This document shows positions 40,834 through 50,670 of a stretch of 64,000 bases of DNA, piece after piece; the first letter of the stretch is position 1; each line of letters opens with the position of its first letter. A program made the translations under genes and the position numbers. The notes below the pieces were generated by a model that had not been told where the DNA came from, did no database searches, and saw nothing but the letters and a program-made list of their open reading frames with translations. The DNA is from Kitasatospora viridis (lineage in GTDB: Bacteria; Actinomycetota; Actinomycetes; Streptomycetales; Streptomycetaceae): the NCBI RefSeq assembly GCF_007829815.1, contig NZ_VIWT01000001.1:3557501-3621500 (forward strand), in the 5' to 3' direction.

Positions 40834-43326
40834 GTGGACCAGCTGACGGCGCAGGATCCGAGACGGATCGGGCCGTTCGAGGTGCTCGGGCGCCTCGGCG
40901 CCGGGGGGATGGGGCTGGTGTACCTGGCACGGTCGCCCGCCGGCCGACGGGTGGCGATCAAGACGGTGCGCGGCGAGCTCGCCGAGGACGAGCTGTTCCG
41001 GGTCCGGTTCGCCCGCGAGATCGCGGCGGCCAAGACGGTGGGCGGCTTCTACACCGCCGCCGTGGTGGACGCCGACGCGGACGCCCGGGTGCCCTGGCTG
41101 GCCACCGCCTACGTGCCGGCGCCCTCGCTGGAGGACCTGGTCGAGGAGTGCGGGCCGCTGCCGGTGGAGGCGGTGCGCTGGCTGGTCGCCGGCATCGCCG
41201 AGGCGCTGCAGTCGATCCACGCGGCCGGCCTGGTGCACCGCGACCTCAAGCCCTCCAACGTGCTGGTGGTGGAGGACGGTCCGCGGGTGATCGACTTCGG
41301 CATCGCGGCCGGCGTCTCCAGCACCCGGCTGACCATGACCAACGTGGCCGTCGGCACGCCCGCCTACATGTCGCCGGAGCAGGCCAAGGACAGCCGCAGC
41401 GTGACCGGCGCGAGCGACGTCTTCTCGCTCGGCTCGCTGCTGGTCTTCTGCGCCACCGGCCACGCGCCGTTCCGCGGCGGCAATCCGGTGGAGACGGTCT
41501 TCAAGCTGCTGCGCGAGGAGCCGGACCTGTCCGGGCTGCCGGCGGAGCTGGCCGACCTGGTGGCCGCCTGCATGCGGGCGGCGCCGGAGCACCGGCCGAC
41601 GCCCGCGCAGATCCAGTCCGAGCTGGCCCCGCACCTGTTCTCCCGGGACGACGCGGGGGAGGAGGGCGGCGACTGGCTGCCGCCCGACGCGCTGGCGCTG
41701 ATCGAGCGCAAGCGCCTGGGCCGACGCTCGGTCAGCGCGCCGCGGGCGCCGGAGCCGCCGCAGCCCTCCGCCCAGGTGCCGCCGCCGTCCCCCTCGATGC
41801 AGGTGCCGCCGCAGCCGACCGTCCCGCCGGTGGTGCCGCAGTCCCCGGTGCCCGCGCCCTACCTGGCGCAGACGCCGGTCGGCGCGCACGCCGGCCCGCC
41901 GGCCGCCGAGCCCTGGGGCCCGCCGCCCGACGCGTTCGGGCCGCGCCCGCACGCCGCGCCGACCGGCGAGGCCGGCGAGGTGGCCACCGCCAAGCTCGGC
42001 TCGCACGCCCGCCGGTCGCCGCAGGGCGAGGTGCGGCTGTCCAACGTGCGGATAGGGCCCGGCCCGCAGGCGCACGCCGACAACGGGCAGACCGGCGGAC
42101 CGATGCCGGCCGGCACCGACTGGATCCGCCGGTCCGACGCGGCTCCCACCGGCGCGCGGCCGGCGGAGGGCGGCCAGGCCGCGCCCCCCGCCCCGGCGGT
42201 GCGCCCCGAGACGACCGGCGGGGCCCGCTGGCGCCCGTGGCGGTTCCGGATGTCCAACGACGTCTGGGGCACCCCGCTGGTGGCCGACGGCACGCTCTTC
42301 ATCTCCAGCTTCGAGGTGCACGCGCTGGACATCGCCACCGGCCGCCGCCGCTACAAGACCCGGGACGTGGCCTGGGCGGTCGCGGTGGACGCCGGCCGGC
42401 TGCACGCGGCCGACGGCCCACACCTCTACACCGTGGACGTGGCGGACGGCACCGAGCGCTGGCGCACCTCGCTGGACGGCTGGGTGTACTCGCTGGACGC
42501 GGGCGACGGGGTGCTGCTCTGCGGGCTGCGCGGCGGCGGCGTGCAGGCCCGCTCCACCGCGAACGGCGCGGAGCTGTGGCGGGCCGAGGACGCCCAGCAG
42601 GACTACGAGAACCCGCAGTCCGGGCCGGCCCTGCTGGCCGGCGCCGCCTTCTACTACGGCGGCGGGCGGCTGCGCTGCGTGGACGCCAGGGGCGGGCTGC
42701 CGCGCTGGTCCTTCCCGGTCGGCGAGGACGTGCCGTCCCGGCCGGCGGTGCGCGGCAGCCGGGTGCTGGTCACGGCCGGCACCGCGGTCTACGCGCTGGA
42801 CGCGGCGAGCGGGGCGCAGCACTGGCGGTTCGACGCGCCGGTCTCGCTCTTCACCCCGCCGGTGCTGGACGACTCGCCGAACCCGGCGGTCTACGTGGCC
42901 GACTACCTGGGCACGCTCTACGCCCTGGACGCGGCCACCGGCCGGGTGCGCTGGCAGGCCCGGACGGCCAGCCGGCAGGGCGCCGAGCCGGTGGTGCTGG
43001 CCGGCCGCACCGCGCTGATCGCCAGCGGCGACACCCTCTACGCCTTCGACACCGCGGACGGCCGGGAGTTGTGGCGCTACTCGGCCCGCGGCGAGGTGGT
43101 CGGCGCGCCGGCCGCCGCCGACGGTCTGGTGCACCTGGGCAGCCGGGACCACTCGCTGCACACCGTGGACCTGGCCACCGGACGGCTGCGCTGGGAGCTG
43201 GGCACCAAGGGCGAACTGACGGGCTCTCCGGTGGCCGCGCTCGGGCGGGTCTTCGTGAGCAGCAAGGACCGCTGCGTCTACGCGCTGGACGCGGTCTACG
43301 GGACGGCGGTGCCCGAGCAGCGGTAG
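40834..43326 (+). CDS. AfsK-like Ser/Thr protein kinase with beta-propeller domain
   Basis: An 830-residue Hanks-type kinase. The kinase domain (about 10-275) has LGAGGMGLVYLA, Lys43 in VAIKTV, HRDLKPSN (His135-Asp137) and DFG (Asp154), plus the activation end GTPAYMSPEQ. A Pro/Ala/Gln linker (about 300-460) leads to a C-terminal PQQ-type beta-propeller of repeated YALDAATGxxxW units. No membrane segment is obvious, as in AfsK, which phosphorylates AfsR and DivIVA and ties secondary metabolism to tip growth. GTG 40834 has GGGGAGG 10 bases upstream. Whether this is the AfsK orthologue or a paralogue cannot be decided. Confidence 0.9.
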   Translation: MDQLTAQDPRRIGPFEVLGRLGAGGMGLVYLARSPAGRRVAIKTVRGELAEDELFRVRFAREIAAAKTVGGFYTAAVVDADADARVPWLATAYVPAPSLEDLVEECGPLPVEAVRWLVAGIAEALQSIHAAGLVHRDLKPSNVLVVEDGPRVIDFGIAAGVSSTRLTMTNVAVGTPAYMSPEQAKDSRSVTGASDVFSLGSLLVFCATGHAPFRGGNPVETVFKLLREEPDLSGLPAELADLVAACMRAAPEHRPTPAQIQSELAPHLFSRDDAGEEGGDWLPPDALALIERKRLGRRSVSAPRAPEPPQPSAQVPPPSPSMQVPPQPTVPPVVPQSPVPAPYLAQTPVGAHAGPPAAEPWGPPPDAFGPRPHAAPTGEAGEVATAKLGSHARRSPQGEVRLSNVRIGPGPQAHADNGQTGGPMPAGTDWIRRSDAAPTGARPAEGGQAAPPAPAVRPETTGGARWRPWRFRMSNDVWGTPLVADGTLFISSFEVHALDIATGRRRYKTRDVAWAVAVDAGRLHAADGPHLYTVDVADGTERWRTSLDGWVYSLDAGDGVLLCGLRGGGVQARSTANGAELWRAEDAQQDYENPQSGPALLAGAAFYYGGGRLRCVDARGGLPRWSFPVGEDVPSRPAVRGSRVLVTAGTAVYALDAASGAQHWRFDAPVSLFTPPVLDDSPNPAVYVADYLGTLYALDAATGRVRWQARTASRQGAEPVVLAGRTALIASGDTLYAFDTADGRELWRYSARGEVVGAPAAADGLVHLGSRDHSLHTVDLATGRLRWELGTKGELTGSPVAALGRVFVSSKDRCVYALDAVYGTAVPEQR

Positions 43327-43382
43327 CGCAGCGCGGCGCGCCGCGCCGGGGATTCGGACATAAAGGTGAAATGCTGACAAAG

Positions 43383-43402
43383 CCCGGCCCCAGGGCCGGG
43401 TT
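43383..43402 (+). terminator. hairpin after the kinase gene
   Basis: CCCGGCC and GGCCGGG with a CCAG loop, followed by TT, in the 111-base gap before the protease gene. Confidence 0.5.
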
Positions 43403-43437
43403 CAGCACGCCCGCATGCGCGAACCGGAGGCAGCCAG

Positions 43438-44565
43438 GTGCACCCCTCGAAGGACCACACCCGACCGTTCCCCAGCGGACCCCGTCCCACCGGGCCGAAG
43501 GCGGCCGGGCCGGTCGTGGTGCTGGCCTGCGTCGCGCTGGCGCTGGCCGGCTGCACCAGTGGCAGCAAGTCCTCGTCCTCCTCCTCGACCACCGGCTCGG
43601 CCACCCCGGTCGCCGCCTCCGGCTCACCCACCGTCAGCAACACGCTGCAGGACGACTACCAGCAGGTGATCGGCAACGTGCTGCCCTCGGTGGTGCAGAT
43701 CACCACCGCCTCCGGACTGGGCTCCGGGATCATCTACGACACCAAGGGCGACATCGTCACCAACGCCCACGTGGTGGGCAGCGCCACCAGCTTCCAGGTC
43801 AGCCTGGCGAACAGCAGCAACCAGCTCGACGCCACCCTGGTCGGCAGCTACCCCGACTCCGACCTCGCGGTGATCAAGCTGAGCAGCCCGCCCGGCGGCC
43901 TGCGCCCGGCGGTCTTCGGCGACAGCAGCAAGGTCGAGCTGGGCCAGATCACGCTGGCCATGGGCAGCCCGCTGGGCCTGTCCAGCAGCGTGACCCAGGG
44001 CATCGTCTCGGGCACCGGACGGACCGTCACCGAGCCGAAGAGCACCGACTCGCCCGGCGCCACCATCGGCAACATGGTGCAGACCTCGGCCGCGATCAAC
44101 CCGGGCAACAGCGGCGGCGCGCTGGTCAACCTCTCCAGCCAGGTGATCGGCATCAACACGCTGGCCGCGGTGGACCAGCAGCTGAACGGCAGCGCCGCGC
44201 CCGGCATCGGCTTCGCGATCCCGAGCGCCACCATCACCAGCATCGCCGACCAGCTGATCCAGAGCGGCAAGGTCACCAACTCCGGCCGGGCGGCGCTCGG
44301 CATCAGCGCCCGCACCTACTACGGCAGCGACTTCAAGCCGGCGGGCGTGGTGGTGGTCAGCACCACCTCCGGCGGTCCGGCCGCCGCGGCCGGCATGCAG
44401 CCCGGGGACGTGATCACCAAGGTCGGCAACACCCAGGTCAGTTCGCTCTCCGACCTGACCACCGCGCTGGCCTCGCTCACCCCGGGCAGCCAGACCCCGG
44501 TCACCTACACCCGCAACGGGCAGAGCAGCACCGTCCAGGTGACCCTGGGGACGCTCGGCTCCTGA
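43438..44565 (+). CDS. HtrA/DegP-like serine protease lipoprotein
   Basis: A 375-residue exported protease. The signal peptide ends in the lipobox LALAGCTSG, then comes a Ser/Thr linker, a trypsin-like domain with the full triad His111 (TNAHVV), Asp142 (DSDLAVIK) and Ser225 (GNSGGAL), and a C-terminal PDZ domain (AALGISARTYYG, GPAAAAGMQPGDVITKVGNTQV). It probably handles misfolded proteins or specific substrates outside the membrane. GTG 43438 has GGAGG upstream. Confidence 0.9.
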   Translation: MHPSKDHTRPFPSGPRPTGPKAAGPVVVLACVALALAGCTSGSKSSSSSSTTGSATPVAASGSPTVSNTLQDDYQQVIGNVLPSVVQITTASGLGSGIIYDTKGDIVTNAHVVGSATSFQVSLANSSNQLDATLVGSYPDSDLAVIKLSSPPGGLRPAVFGDSSKVELGQITLAMGSPLGLSSSVTQGIVSGTGRTVTEPKSTDSPGATIGNMVQTSAAINPGNSGGALVNLSSQVIGINTLAAVDQQLNGSAAPGIGFAIPSATITSIADQLIQSGKVTNSGRAALGISARTYYGSDFKPAGVVVVSTTSGGPAAAAGMQPGDVITKVGNTQVSSLSDLTTALASLTPGSQTPVTYTRNGQSSTVQVTLGTLGS

Positions 44566-44580
44566 CGGGTGGTCAGAGCA

Positions 44581-44618
44581 GGCCCGGCGGCCGACCGCGC
44601 AAGGGTTGCCGCCGGGCC
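44581..44618 (+). terminator. terminator between protease and histidine kinase genes
   Basis: An 11-bp stem (GGCCCGGCGGC against GCCGCCGGGCC) lies 15 bases past the protease stop and 13 bases before the convergent kinase stop. Confidence 0.7.
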
Positions 44619-44631
44619 GTCGGGCCGCCGC

Positions 44632-45819
44632 TCAGCGGCCGGCGCGGGCCGCCCGGGTGCGCCAGGGCAGCTCCACCGTCACCGAGGTCGGCCCGCCCTC
44701 GGGGCTCTCCACCAGGAACACCCCGTCCACCGCGCCGACCCGCTCGGCCAGGCCGGCCAGTCCGCCGCCGGGCCGCGGCGAGCCGTCGGGCAGCGTCGCG
44801 CCGCCCTTCCCGTCGTCGGTGACCTGCACCATCAGCCGGTCGGCGGAGCGCCAGACGTCCACCGTGGCGCGGGAGGCGCCGGCGTGCTTCGAGGTGTTGG
44901 TGAGCAGCTCGCTGACGGTGAAGTAGGCGATCCCCTCGACCGCCGAGTCCGGGCGCTCGGCGGTGCCGTCCGGGCCGGCCAGGTCGACGTTCACCCGGAC
45001 CCCGCCGGGCACCGTGCAGCGGGCCGCCACCGCGGAGAGCGCCGCGTCCAGCCCGCGGTCGGTGAGCACCGCCGGGTGGATGCCGCGGGCCAGGTCGCGC
45101 AGCTCCTGCAGGGCCAGCTTCACCTCGCCGTGCGCGGCGTCCACCATCTTCGCCGCCGAGGCCTGCTCCGCGGAGAGCTCGGTGTCCAGCAGCTTCTCCT
45201 TGGCCAGGCCCAGGTCCATGGCCAGCGCCACCAGCCGGGCCTGGGCGCCGTCGTGCAGGTCGCGCTCGATCCGGCGCAGGTCGGCGGCGGCGGTGTCGAC
45301 CACCGCGCCGCGGTCCTCCTCCAGCTCGCGCACCCGCTGCTCGGCCGCGCCCGGGCTGAGCAGCAGCTCGACCAGCACCCGGTGCGCGGCCGCCAGCCAG
45401 CCCACCACGAAGGGCAGCACCGGCCAGCCGACCACCAGCAGCACCAGGGTGAGGGTGAAGCTGATGATCCCCCAGGGCAGCATCAGCAGGCAGTAGAGCG
45501 CCGAGCGCCAGCACAGGCCGTCAGCGAGGGTGGCCAGCACCAGGCCGGCCACGCCCGGGCGGGCCGGCCGCAGCGGCTCCGGCTCGGCGACCTGCGCGCC
45601 GAAGGCGGACCTGGCCCGCCGCCGGGCCCAGCCGCCCAGCCCGCGGCAGCCGCGCAGCCCGCCGGCGAGCAGCGGCAGGCCGACCACGGTGAGGCTGAAC
45701 CCGGCGCCCGCGGTGAGGGTGAGCACCGTGAAGACGAAGGAGGCGACGCCGATCGGAAAGCCGATCAGGTGCTCGCCGACCTGGCGCCACATCCGCGCAC
45801 CGTAGAGCGGTCTGTTCAT
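44632..45819 (-). CDS. NarL-type sensor histidine kinase
   Basis: A 395-residue membrane kinase. Two pairs of N-terminal membrane segments form a sensor-domain fold (GVASFVFTVLTLTAGAGFSLTVVG-like; LPWGIISFTLTLVLLVVGWPVL), followed by the HisKA_3 phospho-acceptor RRIERDLHDGAQARLVALAM and an ATPase domain (VSELLTNTSKHAGAS, TDDGKGG). No response regulator is next to it in this window, so it is either an orphan or paired elsewhere. ATG 45819. Confidence 0.9.
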   Translation of the reverse strand: MNRPLYGARMWRQVGEHLIGFPIGVASFVFTVLTLTAGAGFSLTVVGLPLLAGGLRGCRGLGGWARRRARSAFGAQVAEPEPLRPARPGVAGLVLATLADGLCWRSALYCLLMLPWGIISFTLTLVLLVVGWPVLPFVVGWLAAAHRVLVELLLSPGAAEQRVRELEEDRGAVVDTAAADLRRIERDLHDGAQARLVALAMDLGLAKEKLLDTELSAEQASAAKMVDAAHGEVKLALQELRDLARGIHPAVLTDRGLDAALSAVAARCTVPGGVRVNVDLAGPDGTAERPDSAVEGIAYFTVSELLTNTSKHAGASRATVDVWRSADRLMVQVTDDGKGGATLPDGSPRPGGGLAGLAERVGAVDGVFLVESPEGGPTSVTVELPWRTRAARAGR

Positions 45820-46088
45820 CGGGTCTCCGTCCGTTCTGCTGGGCCAGGGGCTGCGGCACCCCGAAGTGACCGAGCCCAGCTTGGCAAGCCGGGCCCGCTC
45901 CGCGCACGGGGGCCGGTGCCCGTTCCGGGGCGGGGGTTAACCCCACCCGGGCCCGGTGTGATTCGTGTGGTGATCGTCTCGTGAGGTGTCCCACGGGTCG
46001 GGAGGGGTAGCTGTGGAGCGGGGCGGTGGCCATAGACTCACGCCGTACCGAGCTTATTGATTGGGTAAAGACCGCTGGAGGCGAACGC

Positions 46089-46505
46089 ATGGAGGGGCCC
46101 CGGGCCGCCGCCCTCGCGGCCGACCCCGCGCTGGGGAGCGGCTACTTCGACGCCTACGCGGCGGTCGGCCTGCTCGCGGTGATCGGCGTGCTCTTCGTGG
46201 CGGTCGCGTTCAGCGCCAACCGGCTGCTGCGCCCGGTCATCCACTCGCCCGAGAAGCTGCTCACCTACGAGTGCGGCGTGGACCCGGTCGGCGAGGGCTG
46301 GGCGCACACCCAGCTGCGCTACTACGTCTACGCCTTCCTCTACGTGATCTTCGCGGTGGACGCCATCTACCTCTTCCCGTGGGCGACGGTCTTCGCCGCC
46401 GCGGGCTTCGGCGCGGGCACCCTGGTCGAGATGTTCGTCTTCCTCGGGTTCCTGGCGGTGGGGCTGCTCTACGCCTGGAAGAAGGGCGTTCTGGAATGGA
46501 CCTGA
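46089..46505 (+). CDS. nuoA: NADH-quinone oxidoreductase subunit A
   Basis: Small membrane subunit of complex I, 138 residues with three membrane segments. The conserved loop [32 protein letters not shown] carries the cysteine and acid residues near the quinone channel. ATG 46089 is preceded by GGAGGCG. It opens a ten-gene cluster with nearly every junction overlapping, so it forms one operon. Probably the second nuo set of the genome, as in S. coelicolor. Confidence 0.93.
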   Translation: MEGPRAAALAADPALGSGYFDAYAAVGLLAVIGVLFVAVAFSANRLLRPVIHSPEKLLTYECGVDPVGEGWAHTQLRYYVYAFLYVIFAVDAIYLFPWATVFAAAGFGAGTLVEMFVFLGFLAVGLLYAWKKGVLEWT

Positions 46506-47143
46506 CCCACGGTCACCCGCACGGGCACGGCCCGGACGGTGCCGACGGCCCGGTGCCGCTCGGGCTGCCGGACCCGGCCCGGCCGGGCCCCGGCGCGCTC
46601 GAACAGCGCCGGCTCGGCCCGCTGGCCCGGCTGGCCCCGGACCCGGTCAAGGTGGTGCTCAACTGGGGGCGCCGCTACAGCCTCTGGTGCTTCAACTTCG
46701 GCCTGGCCTGCTGCGCGATCGAGTTCATCGCCGCGTCGATGGCCAAGCACGACTTCATCCGGATGGGTGTGATCCCGTTCGCCCCCGGCCCCCGGCAGGC
46801 CGACCTGATGATCGTCTCGGGCACCGTGACGGACAAGATGGCCCCCGCCGTGAAGCGGCTCTACGAGCAGATGCCGGAACCCAAGTACGTCATCTCCTTC
46901 GGCGCCTGCTCCAACTCCGGCGGGCCCTACTGGGACTCCTACTCGGTGACCAAGGGCGTGGACCAGATCATCCCGGTCGACGTCTACGTGCCCGGCTGCC
47001 CGCCGCGGCCCGAGGCGCTGCTGCAGGGCATCCTCAAGCTCCAGGAGAAGATCGCCGCCGAGTCGCTGCCCGAGCGCTACACCGGCCCCTCCGCCGAGGC
47101 GCTGCGCCGGCCGCTGCTGCCCGGGCCCGGGGGTGCGCAGTGA
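46496..47143 (+). CDS. nuoB: NADH-quinone oxidoreductase subunit B
   Basis: Carries the terminal [4Fe-4S] cluster N2 beside the quinone site. All four ligands are visible: Cys72 and Cys73 (LACCAIEF), Cys138 (GACSNSGG) and Cys168 (VPGCPPRPE), so the subunit should be functional. The 215-residue protein has a His/Gly/Pro-rich N-terminal extension of about 40 residues ([11 protein letters not shown]). ATG 46496 overlaps the nuoA stop by 10 bases. Confidence 0.94.
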   Translation: MDLTHGHPHGHGPDGADGPVPLGLPDPARPGPGALEQRRLGPLARLAPDPVKVVLNWGRRYSLWCFNFGLACCAIEFIAASMAKHDFIRMGVIPFAPGPRQADLMIVSGTVTDKMAPAVKRLYEQMPEPKYVISFGACSNSGGPYWDSYSVTKGVDQIIPVDVYVPGCPPRPEALLQGILKLQEKIAAESLPERYTGPSAEALRRPLLPGPGGAQ

Positions 47144-48159
47144 GCACCCCGCTGGACCCCGAGGCGGCCGCCGCGGCGATCGGCCCCTGGGCCACCGCCG
47201 TGCAGGCCTACGACCTCTGCACCGTGGACGTCCCCGCCGAGCACTGGATCGAGGCGCTGACCGCCGCCCGGGACGGGCTCGGGCTGCGCTTCTTCGACTG
47301 GCTCAGCGCGGTCGACGAGCTGGGCGAGGGCTTCGCGGTCTGCGTCCACCTGGCCGCCGTGGGCGGGCCGGGCGAGCTGCGCCGGCTGCTGCTGCGCACC
47401 CGGGTGGCCCGGGACGCGGCGGTGCTGCCGAGCTGCGCCGCGGTGTACGCCGGGGCCTCCTGGCACGAGCGGGAGACCCACGAGATGTTCGGCATCGGCT
47501 TCGCCGGGCACCCGCACCTGGAGCCGCTGCTGCTGCCGGAGGGCTTCGAGGGGCACCCGCTGCGCAAGGAGTTCGTGCTGGCCGCCCGGGTGGCCAAGGC
47601 CTGGCCGGGTGCCAAGGAGCCGGGCGAGAGCGAGGGCGAGGGCCCGGCCCGGCGCAAGATGCAGCCGGCCGGTGTGCCGGACCCGAACGAGTGGGGCCCG
47701 CTCAAGGGCACCCTGCCGCCGGTGGCCGAGCGGCCGGCCCGGGCCGCGCGCGGGCCGCGCGCGGCGGGGGCCGCCGGTGCGGCGGCGCGCGGTGCAGGTG
47801 CCGGTGCGGCCGCGGGTGTCGAGGGCGCCCCGGCGGTGCGGGCCGACCGGCCGCGGCGCAACCGCAGCATCACCGAGGGGTCGACCAGCCAGGCGGCGCC
47901 CGCGCCCGCCACGCCGACCGAGCCCGCCGCGCCCACCGAGTCCGCCGAGCCTGCCGCGCCGAAGGTGGCCCGGACGCAGAGCGCGGACGCCCCGTGGCAC
48001 GCGCCGGTACCCGCCTACGACGAGCCGGGGAAGTCGGCCGAGCCGACTCCCGAGGCACCGTCAGCTGCTCCGTCGTCACCCGACGTTCCATCGGCTGACA
48101 CCCCGGCACCCGAGACTCCCCAGCAGACCCCGGAAGAGAAGGACGGAGACGGCGCGTGA
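47140..48159 (+). CDS. nuoC: NADH-quinone oxidoreductase subunit C with long C-terminal extension
   Basis: Hydrophilic 30-kDa-type subunit of the connecting arm. The first 185 residues are the NuoC domain, including [19 protein letters not shown] and [16 protein letters not shown]. After it come about 150 residues of low-complexity Ala/Pro/Glu/Ser sequence with no domain I recognise. GTG 47140 overlaps the nuoB stop. In canonical operons nuoD follows here; in this cluster nuoH follows directly, and no NuoD sequence is fused. Confidence 0.9.
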   Translation: MSTPLDPEAAAAAIGPWATAVQAYDLCTVDVPAEHWIEALTAARDGLGLRFFDWLSAVDELGEGFAVCVHLAAVGGPGELRRLLLRTRVARDAAVLPSCAAVYAGASWHERETHEMFGIGFAGHPHLEPLLLPEGFEGHPLRKEFVLAARVAKAWPGAKEPGESEGEGPARRKMQPAGVPDPNEWGPLKGTLPPVAERPARAARGPRAAGAAGAAARGAGAGAAAGVEGAPAVRADRPRRNRSITEGSTSQAAPAPATPTEPAAPTESAEPAAPKVARTQSADAPWHAPVPAYDEPGKSAEPTPEAPSAAPSSPDVPSADTPAPETPQQTPEEKDGDGA

Positions 48160-49115
48160 ACCTGCTCGACACGCTGCTGCGCTGCGTCGCCGTGCTGGTC
48201 GCCTTCCTGGTGCTGCCGCTGGTGATCGGCCAGACCGAGCACAAGGTGATGGCCCACATGCAGGGCCGGCTCGGCCCGATGTACGCGGGCGGCTTCCACG
48301 GCTGGGCCCAGCTGGTCGCCGACGGCGTCAAGTTCGCGCAGAAGGAGGACGTGGTCCCGGCCGGCGCCGACCGCCGGGTCTTCCAGCTCGCCCCGGCCGT
48401 CGCCCTGCTGCCCTACCTGGTGGCGCTGCTGGCGATCCCGGTCGGCCCGCACGGCTTCGTCGGCCAGGCGGTGGACGCGGGCATCTTCTTCGTGCTCGCC
48501 GTGATGGGCATCGGGGTGCTCGGCTCGCTGATGGCCGGCTGGGCCTCGGCGAACAAGTTCTCGCTGCTCGGCGGCCTGCGCACGGCCGCCCAGCTGATGT
48601 CCTACGAGCTGCCGATGCTGCTCGCCGCCGCCTCGGTGGCGATGGCCGCCGGCACCGCCTCGCTGACCGGCATCCTGGGCGCCTTCCACTGGTGGTGGCT
48701 GCCGTGGCAGGCGATCGGCGCGTTCGTCTTCTTCACCGCCGGCCTGGCCGAGCTGCAGCGCCCGCCGTTCGACATGCCGGTGGCCGACTCCGAGATCATC
48801 TTCGGCGCCTACACCGAGTACACCGGCATCCGGTTCGCGTTCTTCCTGCTCGCCGAGTACGGCGGCATCCTGGTGCTCTGCGCGCTGACCGCGGTGCTCT
48901 TCCTGGGCGGCTGGCACGGCCCGCTGCCGGACAGCCTGGGTTGGCTGTGGATGCTGCTGAAGACCTTCGCGCTGGCCTTCGTGGTGATCTGGGCCCGGGT
49001 CACCTTCCCGCGGCTGCGCGAGGACCAGCTGATGAAGTTCGCCTGGACCGTGCTGATCCCGCTGGCCCTGCTCCAGCTCGCCCTGACCGGCATCATCAAG
49101 GTGGCGATCCAGTGA
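48156..49115 (+). CDS. nuoH: NADH-quinone oxidoreductase subunit H
   Basis: Membrane subunit forming the quinone chamber entrance and the link to the proton channels. The 319-residue protein has eight membrane segments with the conserved [33 protein letters not shown] and the loop [17 protein letters not shown] 48156 overlaps nuoC (GTGA). Confidence 0.94.
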   Translation: MNLLDTLLRCVAVLVAFLVLPLVIGQTEHKVMAHMQGRLGPMYAGGFHGWAQLVADGVKFAQKEDVVPAGADRRVFQLAPAVALLPYLVALLAIPVGPHGFVGQAVDAGIFFVLAVMGIGVLGSLMAGWASANKFSLLGGLRTAAQLMSYELPMLLAAASVAMAAGTASLTGILGAFHWWWLPWQAIGAFVFFTAGLAELQRPPFDMPVADSEIIFGAYTEYTGIRFAFFLLAEYGGILVLCALTAVLFLGGWHGPLPDSLGWLWMLLKTFALAFVVIWARVTFPRLREDQLMKFAWTVLIPLALLQLALTGIIKVAIQ

Positions 49116-49648
49116 ACCTCCCCGGCTCCGGCCTGGCCAAGGGCCTCGCCGTCACCCTGCGGACCATGACCAGGAAGACGGTCACCGCGCAGTACCCGGA
49201 CACCCAGCCGCTGCTGCCCCCGCGCAGCCGCGGGGTGATCGGGCTGCTGGAGGAGAACTGCACGGTGTGCATGCTCTGCGCCCGGGAGTGCCCGGACTGG
49301 TGCATCTACATCGACTCGCACAAGGAGACCCTGCCGGCCGCCGACCCGAACGCCCGGGCCCGCACCCGCAACGTGCTGGACCGGTTCGCCATCGACTTCT
49401 CGCTCTGCATGTACTGCGGGATCTGCATCGAGGTCTGTCCGTTCGACGCGCTCTTCTGGTCGCCCGAGTTCGAGTACGCCGAGACCGACATCCGCGAGCT
49501 GACCCACGAGCGGGACAAGCTGCGCGAGTGGATGTGGACGGTGCCGGCCCCGCCGGCCCTGGACCCCGCGGCCGAGGAGCCCAAGGAGATCGCCGCCGCC
49601 CAGAAGGCGGCGCAGAAGGCGGCCGCCGCGGCCGGTGATGCCTCGTGA
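49112..49648 (+). CDS. nuoI: NADH-quinone oxidoreductase subunit I
   Basis: Ferredoxin-like subunit with two [4Fe-4S] clusters (N6a, N6b): [12 protein letters not shown] and [12 protein letters not shown] supply all eight cysteines. The 178-residue protein ends in an Ala/Lys-rich tail ([15 protein letters not shown]). With no E, F or G subunits encoded here, this subunit could be the direct electron entry point for ferredoxin. GTG 49112 overlaps nuoH. Confidence 0.94.
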   Translation: MNLPGSGLAKGLAVTLRTMTRKTVTAQYPDTQPLLPPRSRGVIGLLEENCTVCMLCARECPDWCIYIDSHKETLPAADPNARARTRNVLDRFAIDFSLCMYCGICIEVCPFDALFWSPEFEYAETDIRELTHERDKLREWMWTVPAPPALDPAAEEPKEIAAAQKAAQKAAAAAGDAS

Positions 49649-50286
49649 CCGCCCGTCAGCTGCTGGCCGCCTCCGGCTCGCTGGCCAATGGTTCGTTGGC
49701 TCCCGCCCCGCACGGCTTCCTCTCCCCGACCGGGGTGGAGGTCGTCTTCGTGCTGGTCGGGCTCGTCGTGCTGGGCGCCGGCCTGCTCACCGTGACCACC
49801 CGTCAGCTGGTGCACGCCGCGCTCTGGCTGGTGGTCGCGCTCGGCGGGCTGGCCGTCGAGTTCCTGCTGCTCACCGCCGAGTTCGTGGCCTGGGTGCAGG
49901 TGCTGATCTACCTCGGCTCGGTGGTCGTGCTGGTGCTCTTCGGACTGATGCTCACCAGGGCGCCGATCGGCCGCTCGCCGGACGCCGACTCGGGCAACCG
50001 CTGGGTCGCCCTCGGCGTGGCGCTGGCCACCGCCGGCACCCTGGTGACCCTGGTGGTGGACGCCTTCCGCACCTCCTGGATCGACCTGGACGCCGGCGGC
50101 GGCTCCACCGCCGCGGTCGGCGCCGGCCTGTTCCGCTACTGGGTGCTGCCGTTCGAGGCGCTCTCGGTGCTGCTGCTGGCCGCGCTGGTCGGCGCCATCG
50201 TGATCTCCCGCACCGGCAAGGGCGCCGCCAAGCCGCGGGCCGGCAAGCTGCGCGCGCCCAAGGCCCCGACCCGGCAGGAGCGCTGA
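49645..50286 (+). CDS. nuoJ: NADH-quinone oxidoreductase subunit J
   Basis: Membrane subunit with five membrane segments in 213 residues; the family signature is [30 protein letters not shown] split over segments 2 and 3 and including the Glu of the proton path. A charged Lys/Pro end follows the last segment. GTG 49645 overlaps nuoI (GTGA). Confidence 0.92.
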   Translation: MTARQLLAASGSLANGSLAPAPHGFLSPTGVEVVFVLVGLVVLGAGLLTVTTRQLVHAALWLVVALGGLAVEFLLLTAEFVAWVQVLIYLGSVVVLVLFGLMLTRAPIGRSPDADSGNRWVALGVALATAGTLVTLVVDAFRTSWIDLDAGGGSTAAVGAGLFRYWVLPFEALSVLLLAALVGAIVISRTGKGAAKPRAGKLRAPKAPTRQER

Positions 50287-50292
50287 GCACCG

Positions 50293-50670
50293 ATGCACCT
50301 CGCCTACCCCGCCGTCCTCGCCGCGCTGCTCTTCGCGATCGGCGTCTACGGCGTGCTCGCCCGCCGCAACCTGGTGCTGGTGCTGATGTCGGTCGAGCTG
50401 ATGCTCAACGCCGTCAACCTGAACCTGATCGCCTTCGACGCCTGGCTGCGCGACGCGCTGCACGCCGGCCAGGCGCTCACCCTCTTCACCATCACGGTGG
50501 CCGCCGCCGAGATCGGCCTCGGCCTGGCCATCGTGCTGCTGGTCTACCGCACCCGCGGCTCGGCCGACGTGGACCGGCTGACCGGGCTCGGCGACCGCGC
50601 CGCCGAGGTCCCGGCCCAGGCCGGTCCGGTGCCGACTGACGACGCGTCGAAGGGGCAGCCCGTCTCGTGA
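50293..50670 (+). CDS. nuoK: NADH-quinone oxidoreductase subunit K
   Basis: Small three-helix membrane subunit (125 residues). The conserved glutamates appear in [18 protein letters not shown] and [19 protein letters not shown]. It has a 25-residue C-terminal extension beyond the usual end. ATG 50293, 6 bases after nuoJ. Confidence 0.93.
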   Translation: MHLAYPAVLAALLFAIGVYGVLARRNLVLVLMSVELMLNAVNLNLIAFDAWLRDALHAGQALTLFTITVAAAEIGLGLAIVLLVYRTRGSADVDRLTGLGDRAAEVPAQAGPVPTDDASKGQPVS

